A DNA stretch of 64,000 bases from Paraperlucidibaca baekdonensis (GTDB taxonomy: Bacteria > Pseudomonadota > Gammaproteobacteria > Pseudomonadales > Moraxellaceae): positions 124,001 through 188,000 of the forward strand of contig NZ_QUNR01000001.1 in the NCBI RefSeq assembly GCF_003387535.1, given 5' to 3'. The notes beneath the pieces were generated by a model, which searched no databases, had not been told where the DNA came from, and saw only the letters and a program-made list of their open reading frames with translations. Of the stretch, positions 10,369-21,123 are shown one piece after another; the stretch's first letter is position 1; every line of letters starts with the position of its first letter. The translations under genes and the position numbers were made by a program.

Positions 10369-10683
10369 TTATACAAATGCTGGCTGGGTATCGTCATCAT
10401 CGTCGAGATCTTCTAGCGACGACCCCGGCTGACCCATTGCAGCGCCCATGGGCGCAAGGCTGCCCGGCAACGCAGTGCGCGGGTTACGCGCGGGCACCAC
10501 GGTGGAGATGGCGTGCTTATAGACCATTTGGCTAACGGTGTTTTTCAACAGCACCACGTATTGGTCAAACGACTCAATTTGGCCCTGCAACTTAATGCCA
10601 TTGACCAAAAAAATAGACACTGGAATGCGCTCTTTACGCAGGGCATTTAAGAACGGGTCTTGCAGGGTTTGACCTTTTGACAT
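10369..10683 (-). CDS. hfq: RNA chaperone Hfq
   Basis: Sm-like hexameric RNA chaperone that pairs small RNAs with mRNAs. 104 aa from the ATG at 10683, which has GGAG eight bases upstream; the longer open frame upstream is not used. The Sm core is typical: [39 protein letters not shown] and [11 protein letters not shown]. The C-terminal tail is Pro/Gly/Ala-rich and ends with an acidic DDLDDDDD-like cluster, which in E. coli-type Hfq mimics RNA and drives release. Confidence 0.98.
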   Translation of the reverse strand: MSKGQTLQDPFLNALRKERIPVSIFLVNGIKLQGQIESFDQYVVLLKNTVSQMVYKHAISTVVPARNPRTALPGSLAPMGAAMGQPGSSLEDLDDDDDTQPAFV

Positions 10684-10816
10684 GGATAACTCCGGTGGCG
10701 AACGAGGCCACGTACGTAAAACAGCGTATAACCGCGATGGCGGCTCTCTGCAAAGCAGAAATAACGACACTCAAATCAGCGCGCCTACAAACACTATGGG
10801 GCCACTGCCGACTTTT

Positions 10817-11770
10817 TCAAGCACTCCGCGACAAAAGGTCTTCAACTCGCGTCTGCGTATCGGCAGCTAATGGGTCGAGCCAGATGGCTTCGGTGAAGCT
10901 GCGCAGCCACGTGAGCTGGCGTTTGGCGAGCTGACGAGTGGCGAAAATGCCGCGATTGCGCAGCTCGACGCGATCATAATGACCGTCTAAATGCTCCCAC
11001 GCTTGGCGATAGCCGACCGAGCGCATCGAGGGCATGGTAGGCGCTAAGTCACCGCGCGCGCGCAAGCACGCCACCTCGGCAAGAAAGCCCTGCGCGAGCA
11101 TGGCATCAAAACGCTGCGCGATGCGCTCATGCAGCACCGTGCGATCCGGCGGCGATAGCGCCAGCCAATGCATGTCATAAGGCAAAGGCATGGGCTCAGG
11201 CTGCTCGGCATGCCATTGCGTGAGGGTTTTGCCGGTGAGCATCCAGACCTCCAACGCGCGCTGCAGGCGCTGGCTATCGTGCGGGTTTAGACGCGCAGCG
11301 GCAGCCGGGTCGACCGCCTGCAGACGCGCATGCAGGGCCGGCCAGCCATCGCGCTCGGCATCACGCAGGAGCTCGGCACGCAGCTCGGCATCGGCCTCGG
11401 GCAGGCGCGCTAGACCATCACGCAAAACTTTAAAATAAAGCATGGTGCCGCCGACTAAAATCGGCACCTTGCCATTACTGCTAATGTCCGCCATGGCCGC
11501 CAATGCATCGCGACGAAACTCAGCCGCCGAGTAGGCCTCAGTCGGCTCGATGATATCGATAAGCCGATGCGGCGCCCGCGCAAGCTCATCGGCGCTGGGC
11601 TTGGCGGTGCCGATGTCCATGCCGCGATAAATGAGACTGGAGTCGACCGAAATGATCTCGCCAATGCCTTGCTCCACAAGCGCAATGGCCAGCGCAGTTT
11701 TGCCCGCCGCCGTCGGCCCCATGAGGCAGAGTGCCGGCGGCCGTTTTAGCGCATCCGATGGCTCGCTCAC
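10817..11770 (-). CDS. miaA: tRNA dimethylallyltransferase MiaA
   Basis: Transfers a dimethylallyl group to A37 of tRNAs that read UNN codons. P-loop [11 protein letters not shown] near residue 18, the substrate motif [18 protein letters not shown], and [17 protein letters not shown] choose the GTG at 11770 (317 aa, E. coli about 316), because the protein then starts [13 protein letters not shown], aligned with other MiaA. A TTG at 11827 would overlap mutL by 29 bases. Follows mutL and precedes hfq as in Pseudomonas. Confidence 0.95.
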   Translation of the reverse strand: MSEPSDALKRPPALCLMGPTAAGKTALAIALVEQGIGEIISVDSSLIYRGMDIGTAKPSADELARAPHRLIDIIEPTEAYSAAEFRRDALAAMADISSNGKVPILVGGTMLYFKVLRDGLARLPEADAELRAELLRDAERDGWPALHARLQAVDPAAAARLNPHDSQRLQRALEVWMLTGKTLTQWHAEQPEPMPLPYDMHWLALSPPDRTVLHERIAQRFDAMLAQGFLAEVACLRARGDLAPTMPSMRSVGYRQAWEHLDGHYDRVELRNRGIFATRQLAKRQLTWLRSFTEAIWLDPLAADTQTRVEDLLSRSA

Positions 11771-11798
11771 GACGACAGCACCGCACGATAGATCATGC

Positions 11799-13640
11799 TC
11801 AACGGCCCCGCATAAACAGTCGGTCAAGCTCGGCCATGCTCAGCCGCGTCCACGTTGGGCGGCCATGATTGCATTGACCGCTGCGCTCGGTGGCCTCCAT
11901 ATCGCGCAGCAAAGCATTCATCTCAGGGATGCTCAGCTGGCGGTTGGCGCGCACCGCGCCGTGGCAGGCCATGGTGCCGAGTAAGGTATTTTGCTGCTCC
12001 TGCACGCGCCGGGTTTGACCATGCACGAGCAAATCCGCCAGCACATCGCGCAATAGCGCAGCGGCATCGGCCTGCGCCAATACCGCTGGCAGCGAACGCA
12101 CCAGCACCGTCTCGGGGCCCATGCGCTGCGTCTCAATGCCCATGCGCATGAGCGCTTCTTGCTCGGCCTCGGCAACATCGGCCTCGCGCTGACTGAGCGC
12201 GACACTCAATGGCACCAATAAAGGCTGGCACACGACACCGGCATCGGCCTGCTGCTGCTTGAGGCGCTCATAGACAATGCGCTCATGGGCGGCGTGCATG
12301 TCGACGAGCACCAAGCCCTCAGCGTTTTGCGCCAACACGTAAACACCATGTAGTTGCGCAATGGCATAGCCCAGCACCGGCGTGGTCGCGGGCTCGATGA
12401 CCGCCGGCTGATGATTTTTCCCCGCACTTAAGTAGCTCGCGAACGCATCGCGCGCCGGGGCATTGCTGCGCCAGTCGAGCCCACCTTGCTGTGGGGCATA
12501 GTTGGCTTGCCATGCAGGCATGGTGGCTTGCGATCCAGCCTCTTGAGTCGCCGCGCCTTGACCTAACGCTGCCGCTCGTGAGGCGCCGTCTGTATCAGCC
12601 CCCGATGCCAATGAGCCCGTCGGCGGCGCATCATCGGGGCGCACCTCGGCCAGCGCACGATGCAGCCCGCGATAAATCAGGTCATGCACCAAGCGCTGCT
12701 CGCGAAAGCGCACTTCATGTTTGGTCGGATGCACATTGACATCCACCGTGCCCGGGTCGATATCCAAAAACAGCACAAAGGCCGGATGGCGCCCGTGATA
12801 GAGCACATCAGCATAGGCCTGGCGCACCGCATGGGAGACAACTTTGTCGCGCACCATGCGACCGTTGACGAAGAAATACTGCAAGTCAGCCTGCGCCCGC
12901 GAAAACGTCGGCAAGCCTAGCCAGCCATGCAGACGCGCGCCCGCAGCTTCTTGATCGAGCGGATGCGCGGCGGCGACAAACTGCGGCCCGCAAATATGAC
13001 TTAAACGCCGCAACATCTCGGCCTCAGTCGTGGCCGGCTTGAGTTGCCAGAGCACGCGGGCATTGTGTGTGAGGCTAAATGACACCTGCGGTGAGACCAG
13101 CGCCAAACGCCGCACCACTTCTTCTAAATGGCGAAACTCGGTGGCTTCGGTGCGCATAAACTTGCGCCGCGCGGGGGTATTAAAAAATAAGTCGCGTACC
13201 TCCACCGAGGTACCGCGCGGATGCCGCGCCGGCTGGACTACCGCCGACATCTCGCGGCCCTCTGTGCGCACCGCCCAGCCTAAGCCACTGCTGTCGGTGC
13301 TGGAGGTTAGCGTCAGGCGCGATACCGAAGCGATAGATGCCAGCGCCTCGCCACGAAAGCCTAAGGTGGCCACCGCCTCTAGGTCATCGACATGATGGAT
13401 TTTGCTAGTAGCATGGCGCGCCAAGGCCAGCGGCAAGTCGTCTTGGGCAATGCCATCGCCGTCATCGCGCACCCGCAACGAGGCTAACCCACCCTGTTCG
13501 ACGTGCACATCAATGGCGCGCGCGCCGGCATCAAGGGCATTTTCAATCAGCTCTTTAATGACCGATGCCGGCCGCTCCACCACCTCACCGGCGGCGATTT
13601 GGTTGGCAAGCCGCGCCTCAAGTAGCGCAATGCGAGCCAT
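11799..13640 (-). CDS. mutL: DNA mismatch repair protein MutL, endonuclease type
   Basis: Links MutS mismatch recognition to strand incision. 613 aa. The GHKL ATPase domain shows [12 protein letters not shown] (catalytic Glu), DDGDGI and TLGFRGEAL in the first 100 residues. The linker (about 330-410) is Ala/Gln-rich. The C-terminal domain carries [12 protein letters not shown] at about residue 447, fitting the metal-dependent endonuclease pattern DQHA(X)2E(X)4E with Met at the second position, plus ACHGAVRA and [10 protein letters not shown]. coli MutL lacks these, so this is a MutH-independent, nicking type. ATG at 13640 (a TTG one codon upstream is unlikely). Confidence 0.97.
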   Translation of the reverse strand: MARIALLEARLANQIAAGEVVERPASVIKELIENALDAGARAIDVHVEQGGLASLRVRDDGDGIAQDDLPLALARHATSKIHHVDDLEAVATLGFRGEALASIASVSRLTLTSSTDSSGLGWAVRTEGREMSAVVQPARHPRGTSVEVRDLFFNTPARRKFMRTEATEFRHLEEVVRRLALVSPQVSFSLTHNARVLWQLKPATTEAEMLRRLSHICGPQFVAAAHPLDQEAAGARLHGWLGLPTFSRAQADLQYFFVNGRMVRDKVVSHAVRQAYADVLYHGRHPAFVLFLDIDPGTVDVNVHPTKHEVRFREQRLVHDLIYRGLHRALAEVRPDDAPPTGSLASGADTDGASRAAALGQGAATQEAGSQATMPAWQANYAPQQGGLDWRSNAPARDAFASYLSAGKNHQPAVIEPATTPVLGYAIAQLHGVYVLAQNAEGLVLVDMHAAHERIVYERLKQQQADAGVVCQPLLVPLSVALSQREADVAEAEQEALMRMGIETQRMGPETVLVRSLPAVLAQADAAALLRDVLADLLVHGQTRRVQEQQNTLLGTMACHGAVRANRQLSIPEMNALLRDMEATERSGQCNHGRPTWTRLSMAELDRLFMRGR

Positions 13641-13643
13641 CAA

Positions 13644-14834
13644 TCAGCCTCGGTCAAACCATGTGCCGGGCACTGGGAATTGCTGGCAAAAGCGCAGCAC
13701 CGCCTCGCCAACCGCTTGGGCAATATCACGCTGATAGCGCGCAGTAATCAGCTTACTTTCTTCACCTGCGTTAGAAATAAACCCAGTCTCCACCAGCAAC
13801 GACACCATGCCAGGCTCTTTCAGCACAGCAAAGCCGGCTTGCTCAACACGCTTGCTGTGTAGGCGCTCCACCACCGTTGGTAAGGCCTCCAAAATGAGCT
13901 TGCCCATTTCTAGGCTGTGCTTCAGCGTGCCCTCGACCATCATGCCGGCGAGCATGTCGTTAAGGTCGTCGTTTTCAGCCACCACGCCGCCAATTAAATC
14001 GGACTTGTTTTCTTGCTCAGCCAATTGCTGCGCAAAGCGCGAGGTCGCACCTTTGGCCCCCTTCAGCGATAGCGCAAACACTGAGGCACCATGGGCTGAC
14101 CGGTTCAACGCCGAGTCGGCATGAATCGAAATGAAAATGTCTGCTTTGTGGTCAAAGCGCGCAATCTTGCGGCGCTTTTGTAGCGGAATGAAGAAGTCTT
14201 GGTCGCGCGTTAGCCGTGTGCTAATGCCCTTTTGCCGACCCAAATAATCCGCCAGTGCTCGCGCAATGGCGAGCGTGACGTGCTTTTCATAAGTGCCGCG
14301 TGCGCCGATAGCACCGGGATCTTGGCCACCATGGCCGGCATCAATACTGACAATAATGTCGCGGCCACCCGGCTTGCCGGAAAAGATGCCGCCAAAAATA
14401 CTATTTGATGCCGGTTTTGGCGCTGGTGAGGCAGCCGCCGACGCCACTTGCCCGGCGCTCACGGTGTCGAGATCTACCACCAAGCGATACACGCCCTCAG
14501 CGTTTACCGGCAGCATAAAAATCGACGCTTCGGCCTCTTCATTGAGGTCAATCAGTAGCTTTTGACCATCGAGGCTCATGCTCTGCAGCGGCCCCACGCG
14601 GCTCGGGAAATCATTCCGCGATAAACGCGTGCTCGCGCCCGGCACCACCACCACCAAGCGTCCCGGCGACGTTTCTTCACTGACACGAAATGCCGTGTTG
14701 CTAGCAAACTCAATGACCAGTCGCGTCTTGCCCTGAAAATTGCCCGTGCGTGCGCCCACCAATTCAGCCGCCTGCACCACACCTGCCAGCCCACAGACCA
14801 TTAGCAGCAACGCGTGCTGCACCCACTTTTTCAT
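13644..14834 (-). CDS. amiB: N-acetylmuramoyl-L-alanine amidase, AmiB/AmiC type
   Basis: Periplasmic zinc amidase that splits peptidoglycan at division. 396 aa: Sec signal peptide at residues 1-22 (ends VVQA), AMIN domain (about 25-125) for septal targeting, Pro/Ala linker, then Amidase_3 (about 175-390) with [13 protein letters not shown] (zinc His), IFISIHADS and [11 protein letters not shown] (catalytic Glu). No LysM domain is visible, unlike many AmiB. The ATG is four bases from tsaE's stop by overlap and mutL follows after three bases: a tight tsaE-amiB-mutL-miaA-hfq-hflX run. Confidence 0.95.
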   Translation of the reverse strand: MKKWVQHALLLMVCGLAGVVQAAELVGARTGNFQGKTRLVIEFASNTAFRVSEETSPGRLVVVVPGASTRLSRNDFPSRVGPLQSMSLDGQKLLIDLNEEAEASIFMLPVNAEGVYRLVVDLDTVSAGQVASAAASPAPKPASNSIFGGIFSGKPGGRDIIVSIDAGHGGQDPGAIGARGTYEKHVTLAIARALADYLGRQKGISTRLTRDQDFFIPLQKRRKIARFDHKADIFISIHADSALNRSAHGASVFALSLKGAKGATSRFAQQLAEQENKSDLIGGVVAENDDLNDMLAGMMVEGTLKHSLEMGKLILEALPTVVERLHSKRVEQAGFAVLKEPGMVSLLVETGFISNAGEESKLITARYQRDIAQAVGEAVLRFCQQFPVPGTWFDRG

Positions 14835-15355
14835 ATCAATCTCGCTAATAATTTCTCACCACGCGGCGTGTGCGCCGTGATGGTGGCTATTCGCCCGTCA
14901 GCTAGCTCCTCACTCACGGGCATTAATGTCATCTGCCAATCCGGCGTTGGCAACAACGGCTGGCCTTGACTCGGCCATTCCACCAACGTCAGCTGATCGG
15001 CCGAAAAGTAGTCGCGGAAACCGATCAGCTCAAGCTCTTCAGGGTCAATTAAGCGATACAGGTCAAAATGATTAACGCGACGCCCCTGCAACTCGTAAGG
15101 CTCAACCAACGTGTAGGTTGGACTTTTTACCGCGCCCTGATGCCCTAGGGCGTGCAGCAACCCGCGCACACACGTGGTTTTGCCAGCGCCCAAGTCGCCC
15201 TGCACATAAATCACCGCGCCCATGGCCTCGGCATCAGCCGCCGCGAAGCAAGCACGCGCAATATCTGCGCCTAAGGCCTCAGTGGCCTCGGCATTGGGCA
15301 AGGCGCGCGTGAGGCCCGCAGACACGGCTTGAGCAGAAGATAAACGACCTAACAT
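14831..15355 (-). CDS. tsaE: tRNA threonylcarbamoyladenosine ATPase TsaE
   Basis: ATPase required with TsaB/TsaD for the t6A37 modification of tRNAs that read ANN codons. 174 aa with a Walker [16 protein letters not shown] near residue 54, [19 protein letters not shown] and LVEWPSQG. First gene of the tsaE-amiB-mutL-miaA run. The usual upstream partner in Pseudomonas, the NAD(P)H-hydrate epimerase/dehydratase gene, is missing: queG is divergent only 43 bp away. Confidence 0.96.
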   Translation of the reverse strand: MLGRLSSAQAVSAGLTRALPNAEATEALGADIARACFAAADAEAMGAVIYVQGDLGAGKTTCVRGLLHALGHQGAVKSPTYTLVEPYELQGRRVNHFDLYRLIDPEELELIGFRDYFSADQLTLVEWPSQGQPLLPTPDWQMTLMPVSEELADGRIATITAHTPRGEKLLARLI

Positions 15356-15398
15356 GACAATGGCTTACGCATGGTGACTAACCGCTAAGGATGTCAGA

Positions 15399-16520
15399 AT
15401 GTGCGCCATGACGCGAATCCCTTTACGCCCCGCCGCGAATTTATCGCCCCCCGACCTGCACGCACTAAAGGCTGACATAGCCGACTGGGCGCGCGCTTTA
15501 GGCTTTCAACAAATGGGAGTCAGCGGCATTGATCTTGGCGAGCATCCCGCGCATCTAAAGCGCTGGTTGGCGCAGGGCTTTGAGGCCGGTATGGGCTGGA
15601 TGCATGAGCCTAAGCGCGCCTCGCCCGCCGAGCTGGTGCCCAACACACAACGCATCATCAGCTTGCGCATGGATTACTTGCCCGCCGACCCGCGCATTCT
15701 TGAGACGCTAGCCGATGGCGAACGCGCCTACATTGCCCGCTATGCGCTGGGCCGCGACTACCACAAGCTCATCCGCAAACGCGTGCAAAAGCTCGCCGAT
15801 CGCATGAGCGAGGCCATTGGGCCATTTGGCTATCGCGCCTTTGTTGACTCGGCACCGGTGCTGGAGAAGGCCATTGCTAGTCAGGCGGGCCTGGGCTGGA
15901 TGGGCAAGCACACGCTGATTTTGAATCGCCACGCCGGCTCGTATTTTTTCTTGGCCGAGCTATTTACCGACGTGGCGCTGCCCGTGGATGCGCCGGTCAG
16001 CAGCCATTGCGGCAGTTGTTCGGCGTGCATGAACATCTGCCCAACGCAGGCGATCATTGCGCCCTATGTGCTCGATGCCAATAAATGCATCAGCTATTTG
16101 ACCATTGAGCATCGCGGTGTGATTGCCGAGCCGTTGCGGCGCGCCATTGGCAATCGCATTTTCGGCTGTGATGACTGCCAGCTGGTGTGCCCGTGGAATC
16201 GCTATGCACGCGCTAGCGCAGAGCCCGACTTTGTGCCGCGCCACGGCCTCGATGGCCCAGCTTTGCTGGAGTTATGGCACTGGGATGAAGCCACCTGGCA
16301 GAGCCGCACCGAAGGCATGCCGCTGCGCCGCACACGCTATGAAGGCTGGCTGCGCAATGTCTCGATTGCCTTGGCTAATGCACCAGCCAACGCAACAATT
16401 GTGCAGGCGCTTGAGCAACGCCGTGAGTCATTGAGCAGCAGCGAGCATCTCAACGCGGTGGTCGCCGAGCACATCGACTGGGCTATCAGCGAGCAAGCAC
16501 AGAAGCTCAGTCTTCGCTAA
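15399..16520 (+). CDS. queG: Epoxyqueuosine reductase
   Basis: Cobalamin-dependent iron-sulfur enzyme that reduces epoxyqueuosine to queuosine in tRNA. 373 aa with two ferredoxin-like clusters, [12 protein letters not shown] near residue 205 and [11 protein letters not shown] near residue 257, plus a further Cys at [11 protein letters not shown]. The ATG at 15399 has AAGGA eight bases upstream. Its last 14 bases overlap the end of orn, tail to tail, without a terminator between. Confidence 0.96.
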   Translation: MCAMTRIPLRPAANLSPPDLHALKADIADWARALGFQQMGVSGIDLGEHPAHLKRWLAQGFEAGMGWMHEPKRASPAELVPNTQRIISLRMDYLPADPRILETLADGERAYIARYALGRDYHKLIRKRVQKLADRMSEAIGPFGYRAFVDSAPVLEKAIASQAGLGWMGKHTLILNRHAGSYFFLAELFTDVALPVDAPVSSHCGSCSACMNICPTQAIIAPYVLDANKCISYLTIEHRGVIAEPLRRAIGNRIFGCDDCQLVCPWNRYARASAEPDFVPRHGLDGPALLELWHWDEATWQSRTEGMPLRRTRYEGWLRNVSIALANAPANATIVQALEQRRESLSSSEHLNAVVAEHIDWAISEQAQKLSLR

Positions 16521-17073
16521 AGCCCGGCAGCTTGAAAAAATACTGCCGGTAATAGCGCAACTCCTCAATTGAGTCTTTCACATCATCGAGCGCCAGATGC
16601 GAGCTTTGCTTGGTAAAGCGCTGCAATAAATCCGGATACCAGCGCCGCGCCAGCTCTTTCACCGTGCTGACATCGAGGTTGCGGTAATGGAAAAAGGCCT
16701 CAAGCTTGGGCATGTGGCGATATAAAAAGCGACGATCTTGGCAAATCGAATTGCCGCAAATGGGCGACTTTTTCGGATCCACAAAACGGCTTAAAAACTC
16801 CAGCGTTTGTGCTTCGGCCTCGGCCTCGCTGAGTTTGCTGCGGCGCACCCGCTCAGTGAGACCCGACTGGCCATGCTGGCGCGTATTCCACTCATCCATG
16901 GCATTGAGCACGATGTCTTTTTGGTGGATGGCCAACACCGGCCCTTCGGCCAAGACATTCAAATGCGCATCGGTGACGATGGTGGCCATCTCAATAATGC
17001 GGTCGGTGTCTGGATTAAGCCCGGTCATTTCCAAGTCTATCCACACTAAATTGCCGGCCTTCTGATGATTCAT
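16507..17073 (-). CDS. orn: Oligoribonuclease
   Basis: DEDDh exoribonuclease that finishes RNA decay by hydrolysing di- and oligonucleotides, including pGpG from c-di-GMP breakdown. 188 aa from the ATG at 17073, with a strong GAGGAG ribosome-binding site. Catalytic motifs: WIDLEMTGL (Asp, Glu), [12 protein letters not shown] and [10 protein letters not shown] (His, Asp). The longer frame upstream has no family similarity. Confidence 0.97.
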   Translation of the reverse strand: MNHQKAGNLVWIDLEMTGLNPDTDRIIEMATIVTDAHLNVLAEGPVLAIHQKDIVLNAMDEWNTRQHGQSGLTERVRRSKLSEAEAEAQTLEFLSRFVDPKKSPICGNSICQDRRFLYRHMPKLEAFFHYRNLDVSTVKELARRWYPDLLQRFTKQSSHLALDDVKDSIEELRYYRQYFFKLPGFSED

Positions 17074-17240
17074 GGACACTCCTCGTCGCCGTCGATGGCA
17101 CAATGACACTCGGTGAGTGCTGCGCGCGAAAAATGCAGCATAGCAGAGCGCGCCGACAAGTCAGCGCCCTGTTCATCGCTGTATGATCAGCGGTGTTTAT
17201 TTTCTGGCCAATACCGGCCGCAAGAGCATGAGATCAGGCC

Positions 17241-18263
17241 ATGAGCCAACGCCGCATCAGCCGCCAACAAAGTTTTCGCATCGATCGCATTCAGGCCGAA
17301 CGCATTGCCCGCGCCAGCAAACGCGAGGCCAAAGCCGAAGCGCTGCTCGAAGGCGGCGCACTCGGCGCCGAGCAGCGCGGCCGCATCATTGCCCACTATG
17401 GCGTGCAGCTATTGGTTGAAGCGCTCGATGGCGAGCTTGCCGGCCAGCGCTTTCGCTGCCATCGCCGCGCGAATTTAGACGCCTTAGTTACCGGCGATGA
17501 AGTGATTTGGCAACCCGCTACCGAAGCCGCCACCGGCGTTATCACGGCGTTACTACCACGCCGCTCGGTACTGGTGCGCCCCGACCCCTACCATAAGCTC
17601 AAGCCAGTGGCCGCCAACATCGATCTGATTTTGCTGATCATTGCGCCTGAGCCGACACCTTCGGCAGAGCTCATCGATCGTTACTTGATTGCCTGCGAGG
17701 CAACCGACATTCAGCCTTTATTAGTACTTAATAAAGCCGACTTAATTAGCGAGGGAAATCGCGACAGCTTAACCGCCCTGCTCGCCAGTTTTGCCGCGCT
17801 AGGCTACGACACCCGCACACTCTCGGCGCACGGCGATACCGGCGATTTGGCCAGCCTCGTAGCGCAACACACGGTGGTGTTTGTTGGCCAATCCGGCGTC
17901 GGTAAGTCGTCGCTGATCAACACCTTACTGCCTGATGTCGCGCAAAAAGTGAAAGAAATATCCACCGGCTCCAAGCTCGGCCAGCACACTACCACCACGG
18001 CCTGTTGGTTTGATGTACCCACTGGCGGTGCGCTCATCGACTCGCCAGGCATCCGCGAATTTGGCGTCTGGCACATGAACAAAGACGAACTCTTGGCCGG
18101 CTTTATTGAGCTACAACCCTTTATTGGTGCCTGCCGCTTTCGCAACTGCGCCCATGCCAGCGAGCCGGGCTGCGCCTTCCAACAAGCCGTGCTCGATGGC
18201 CATGTGCAAGCTCGGCGCCTCGCTAGCTTCAAGCGCCTCGTCAGCGATATCGGCACGCGCTAA
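17241..18263 (+). CDS. rsgA: Ribosome small-subunit GTPase RsgA
   Basis: Circularly permuted GTPase that proof-reads the decoding centre late in 30S assembly. 340 aa: basic N-terminus, an OB fold, then the permuted G domain in the order G4 LNKADL, G1 GQSGVGKSSLIN, G3 DSPGIREFG, and a zinc-binding C-terminus CRFRNCAHASEPGC. Divergent from orn across 167 bp, matching the Pseudomonas orn/rsgA arrangement. Confidence 0.96.
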   Translation: MSQRRISRQQSFRIDRIQAERIARASKREAKAEALLEGGALGAEQRGRIIAHYGVQLLVEALDGELAGQRFRCHRRANLDALVTGDEVIWQPATEAATGVITALLPRRSVLVRPDPYHKLKPVAANIDLILLIIAPEPTPSAELIDRYLIACEATDIQPLLVLNKADLISEGNRDSLTALLASFAALGYDTRTLSAHGDTGDLASLVAQHTVVFVGQSGVGKSSLINTLLPDVAQKVKEISTGSKLGQHTTTTACWFDVPTGGALIDSPGIREFGVWHMNKDELLAGFIELQPFIGACRFRNCAHASEPGCAFQQAVLDGHVQARRLASFKRLVSDIGTR

Positions 18264-18334
18264 ACAGCAAGTGCTAGAGCCTAAGGGGTGGCTTGCGTAT
18301 ACTGGCCGACTTTCACGCCACACTGAGACAGATC

Positions 18335-18745
18335 ATGGATCGCGTTATTGAGTTTGCTAGCAATCATCTTTACTTAGTTACCGCCTTTGTGGCGCTTTTG
18401 GCTGCTTTTGTGTTTACCGAAATGCAGCGCGGCGGCAAGCGCATCTCACCCGCCGATCTCACCCGCTTGGTCAACGCCCAACAGGCTCGCGTAATTGATT
18501 TACGCAATGCCCCTGAGTTTCGTGATGGCCACATCACCGGCAGTGAAAATCTGCCGTTTAGTCAGGTCGCCAAAGAAGCTGAGAAGCTCGCCAGCGCCGG
18601 CAAGCCCATCATTTTTGTCTGCGCCATGGGGCAGACCTCAGGCAATGCTGCGCGCAGCGTCAAGCAAGCCGGCCTTAATGATGTGCATATCTTAAGTGGC
18701 GGCATTTCCACGTGGCGCCAACAGGGTCTGCCGCTGGTTCGCTAA
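18335..18745 (+). CDS. Membrane-anchored rhodanese-like protein (YibN type)
   Basis: 136 aa from the ATG at 18335: a membrane helix (residues about 9-28, LYLVTAFVALLAAFVFT) then a rhodanese domain with RVIDLRNAPEFRDGHITGSENLPF and the active-site loop IFVCAMGQTSGNAA. The loop has the Cys nucleophile, so sulfurtransferase activity is possible. It sits directly before grxC and secB, the usual gammaproteobacterial order. Substrate unknown. Confidence 0.9.
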   Translation: MDRVIEFASNHLYLVTAFVALLAAFVFTEMQRGGKRISPADLTRLVNAQQARVIDLRNAPEFRDGHITGSENLPFSQVAKEAEKLASAGKPIIFVCAMGQTSGNAARSVKQAGLNDVHILSGGISTWRQQGLPLVR

Positions 18746-18785
18746 ACCGGCCAGCGCTGTTTATTTATCGAGACAGGAGAGACGA

Positions 18786-19040
18786 ATGGCTAAGGTTATC
18801 ATTTACACCACGCGCACATGCCCATTTTGCGTACGTGCGAAACAGCTACTGCGCAATAAAGCCATCAGCTTTGATGACATCGATGTGAGCAATGACCCCG
18901 AGCAACGCGCCGCGCTAACTGCACGCAGCGGCAGTCGCACCGTGCCGCAAGTATTTATTAATGACACCTTTATGGGCGGCTGCGATGAGCTTTTTGGCCT
19001 AGAGCGCAGCGGCCAACTCGACCAACTGACACAGGCCTAG
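18786..19040 (+). CDS. grxC: Glutaredoxin 3
   Basis: Dithiol glutaredoxin, 84 aa, active site CPFC at residues 12-15, with the glutathione-binding segments SRTVPQVFIND and GGCDE. The start ATG at 18786 has AGGAGA seven bases upstream; upstream codons of the same frame are not used. Reduces protein disulfides and mixed disulfides with glutathione in the cytoplasm. Lies between the rhodanese and secB. Confidence 0.95.
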   Translation: MAKVIIYTTRTCPFCVRAKQLLRNKAISFDDIDVSNDPEQRAALTARSGSRTVPQVFINDTFMGGCDELFGLERSGQLDQLTQA

Positions 19041-19094
19041 CGCCACACTACTTGGCACTTTTGCCACTCACCGCCACACAATAAGAGAGATGAC

Positions 19095-19571
19095 ATGGCT
19101 GACAATCAACCGCAATTTGCCCTCCAACGCGTGTACCTGAAAGACACTTCATTTGAAGTGCCCGGCGCACCCAAAGTGTTTCTGCAGCAGTGGAATCCTG
19201 AGGTCAATATTGATCTCGCCACCGCGCATCAGCCACTCGAAGATGGCAAGCATTATGAAGTGCAGCTGGCGATTACCGTGACCGCAAAAAACGAAGGCGC
19301 TACCGCGTTTTTGGTGGAAGTGAAGCAAGCGGGCATCTTTCAAATCGAGGGTGTGGCTGAGGCTGAGCTCGGCCCACTGCTCGGCGCTTATTGCCCGAAT
19401 GTACTGTTTCCATTTGCCCGCGAAGCCATCTCCGACCTAGTCGGCAAAGGCAGCTTTCCGCAGCTACTGCTGCAGCCGGTCAACTTCGACGCACTCTATG
19501 CCGATAGCCTACGCCGTAAAGCCGAGGCCGACGCCGGCGCTGAAGCCGCCGACACTACTCGCCCGCAATAA
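19095..19571 (+). CDS. secB: Protein-export chaperone SecB
   Basis: Tetrameric chaperone that keeps preproteins unfolded and hands them to SecA. 158 aa, with [19 protein letters not shown] at the N-terminus, QAGIFQIEG and the family-typical [36 protein letters not shown]. Its end overlaps the end of trmL by 17 bases, tail to tail. Confidence 0.98.
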   Translation: MADNQPQFALQRVYLKDTSFEVPGAPKVFLQQWNPEVNIDLATAHQPLEDGKHYEVQLAITVTAKNEGATAFLVEVKQAGIFQIEGVAEAELGPLLGAYCPNVLFPFAREAISDLVGKGSFPQLLLQPVNFDALYADSLRRKAEADAGAEAADTTRPQ

Positions 19572-20019
19572 ACCCTTGCTGGCGCCAAGCCTCATAGGCC
19601 ATGACCGCCACACTATTGGATAAATTCAAGCTGCGACTGCCCGCCACCATGGGCAGTCGCAGTTTGTTTTCTGGCGCAAAGGTGGCGAGCAACTCGGCCG
19701 GCAAGCCGCGTGTCTCAGGACCGAAGACCAGCACATCGCCCTCGCGCAGCTCCGCGGCAAATGCCGATTGCGAGCCCTTTGTGGTCACCGCCCGCCAGCG
19801 TTTATCGGCCAAATAATCACGCGCCGCCTGCCAATTGGCGTGCACCTTAAGTCGCGACCATTCGTGATAATCCAAACCCGCACGCTTTAATTTGCTATCA
19901 CTGAGCTCAAAACCTAACGGCTCAATAAGGTGCAGACGGGCGCCGGTGTTGGCACATAGCCGGATGATATTGCCGGTGTTGCCGGGAATTTCGGGCTCAT
20001 AGAGCACAATGTCGATCAT
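19555..20019 (-). CDS. trmL: tRNA (cytidine/uridine-2'-O)-methyltransferase TrmL
   Basis: SPOUT-class methyltransferase acting on wobble position 34 of the tRNA-Leu isoacceptors. 154 aa, with [19 protein letters not shown] at the N-terminus, [11 protein letters not shown] and [19 protein letters not shown], which form the knotted SAM-binding site. A monocistronic gene convergent with secB. Confidence 0.96.
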   Translation of the reverse strand: MIDIVLYEPEIPGNTGNIIRLCANTGARLHLIEPLGFELSDSKLKRAGLDYHEWSRLKVHANWQAARDYLADKRWRAVTTKGSQSAFAAELREGDVLVFGPETRGLPAELLATFAPENKLRLPMVAGSRSLNLSNSVAVMAYEAWRQQGFIAGE

Positions 20020-20131
20020 TCACTTTTCCAATACAAAGTCTGTGCTTATTTTAACCGTGGCGGCGTCAACCGCGCGCTAATTATGGCGTTCCTGTTCTCA
20101 GATGGCGAAAACGCCAGCATGCAGGAGTGAA

Positions 20132-20773
20132 GTGCCAATTATGCATCTTGTCGCCGAGGCCGGTCTCGCCTATGGTGTGCGCAACGCGCCACCGGTAAAA
20201 CCCGCCATGCCAGCACGACCCGCCCCGCAGTCTATCGACGCCTTTTTACATGGCGTGAGTCGACGGGCACGCCTGAGCGCTGAGCTCGCTACCCGCGATC
20301 CCGACGCGGCCCAAGACATTGTGCAAGAAGCCATGCTCACCTTGGTGGCGAAATACGGCAATCACGACCCAGGCAGTTGGGGACCGCTGTTTCATCGCAT
20401 TTTGCATAGCCGCTTAATGGATCATTTCCGCCGCGAAACCCGCAAGCGCAAATGGTTCACTAAATTAGAACCACTCGATGATGCGGGCGAAGAAGACCCG
20501 TGGCAGCACATCCCCGATCGCGTCGATAACAACCCGATCACCTTGCTGCAACGTGCCGACAATATGGATACCGTCTTAGCGGCGGTGGGCGAGTTGCCCT
20601 TTAGACAGCAGCAAGCCTTCTTGCTGCGGGCCTGGGAAGGCTATGACACCGCTCAGACAGCCGAGGCCATGGGCTGCGCTGAGGGGAGTGTAAAAACCCA
20701 TTACTTCAGGGCCTTAAATAAAATTCGCGCCAAGCTCGACGGCGTTGGCACGACCGCGGAGGACATGACATGA
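20132..20773 (+). CDS. ECF-type RNA polymerase sigma factor
   Basis: About 213 aa. Region 2 is seen in AAQDIVQEAMLTLVAKYG and SRLMDHFRRETRKRK; region 4 in LPFRQQQAFLLRAWEGYDTAQTAEAMGC followed by GSVKTHYFRALNKIR. I choose a GTG at 20132 because AGGAG precedes it; an ATG at 20141 or 20102 is possible. Its end overlaps the next gene by four bases. Gene order sigma - one-helix membrane protein - DUF3106 is a recurring unit in proteobacteria; I infer that the second gene is its anti-sigma factor. Target promoters unknown. Confidence 0.9.
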   Translation: MPIMHLVAEAGLAYGVRNAPPVKPAMPARPAPQSIDAFLHGVSRRARLSAELATRDPDAAQDIVQEAMLTLVAKYGNHDPGSWGPLFHRILHSRLMDHFRRETRKRKWFTKLEPLDDAGEEDPWQHIPDRVDNNPITLLQRADNMDTVLAAVGELPFRQQQAFLLRAWEGYDTAQTAEAMGCAEGSVKTHYFRALNKIRAKLDGVGTTAEDMT

Positions 20774-21123
20774 ACACTACCCCAGAGCTTTCCTTGGAAG
20801 ATGCCCGCTTGGCTAAGCGCCTTGGCGAGACCCTCGATCGCGCCATCGCCGATGCCGATCCCTTGTGGGATGCGCGCGTCGCGCAAATCGTCGCGCAGGC
20901 GCAGCGTCAGCAGAAAAAGACGCATCGCTGGCAATGGTCAGGCGGCCTCGCTTTGGCCGCCAGCGTGGCATTTATGGTGGTGCTGCCCGGCGATTGGTTG
21001 ATCAAAACCAGTGGCACGGAAACCACACAGGCACGGCCGGCGAGCAGCAGTATCGATGGTCAAATGCTCGAAGAAATTGACTGGCTGATGTCAATGGAGG
21101 AAGTCTCTCGTGACCAGCGCTGA
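20770..21123 (+). CDS. Probable anti-sigma factor, DUF3619-like
   Basis: 117 aa; a helical N-terminus with DARLAKRLGETLDRAIADA, a basic stretch RQQKKTHRW, one membrane helix (SGGLALAASVAFMVVLPG, about residues 58-75) and a short C-terminal tail ending in DWLMSMEE. The DUF3619-like shape and position right after the sigma gene suggest a membrane-tethered inhibitor of that sigma factor. The ATG overlaps the sigma gene's stop by four bases, and its end overlaps the start of the DUF3106 gene by 14 bases. Confidence 0.72.
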   Translation: MNTTPELSLEDARLAKRLGETLDRAIADADPLWDARVAQIVAQAQRQQKKTHRWQWSGGLALAASVAFMVVLPGDWLIKTSGTETTQARPASSSIDGQMLEEIDWLMSMEEVSRDQR

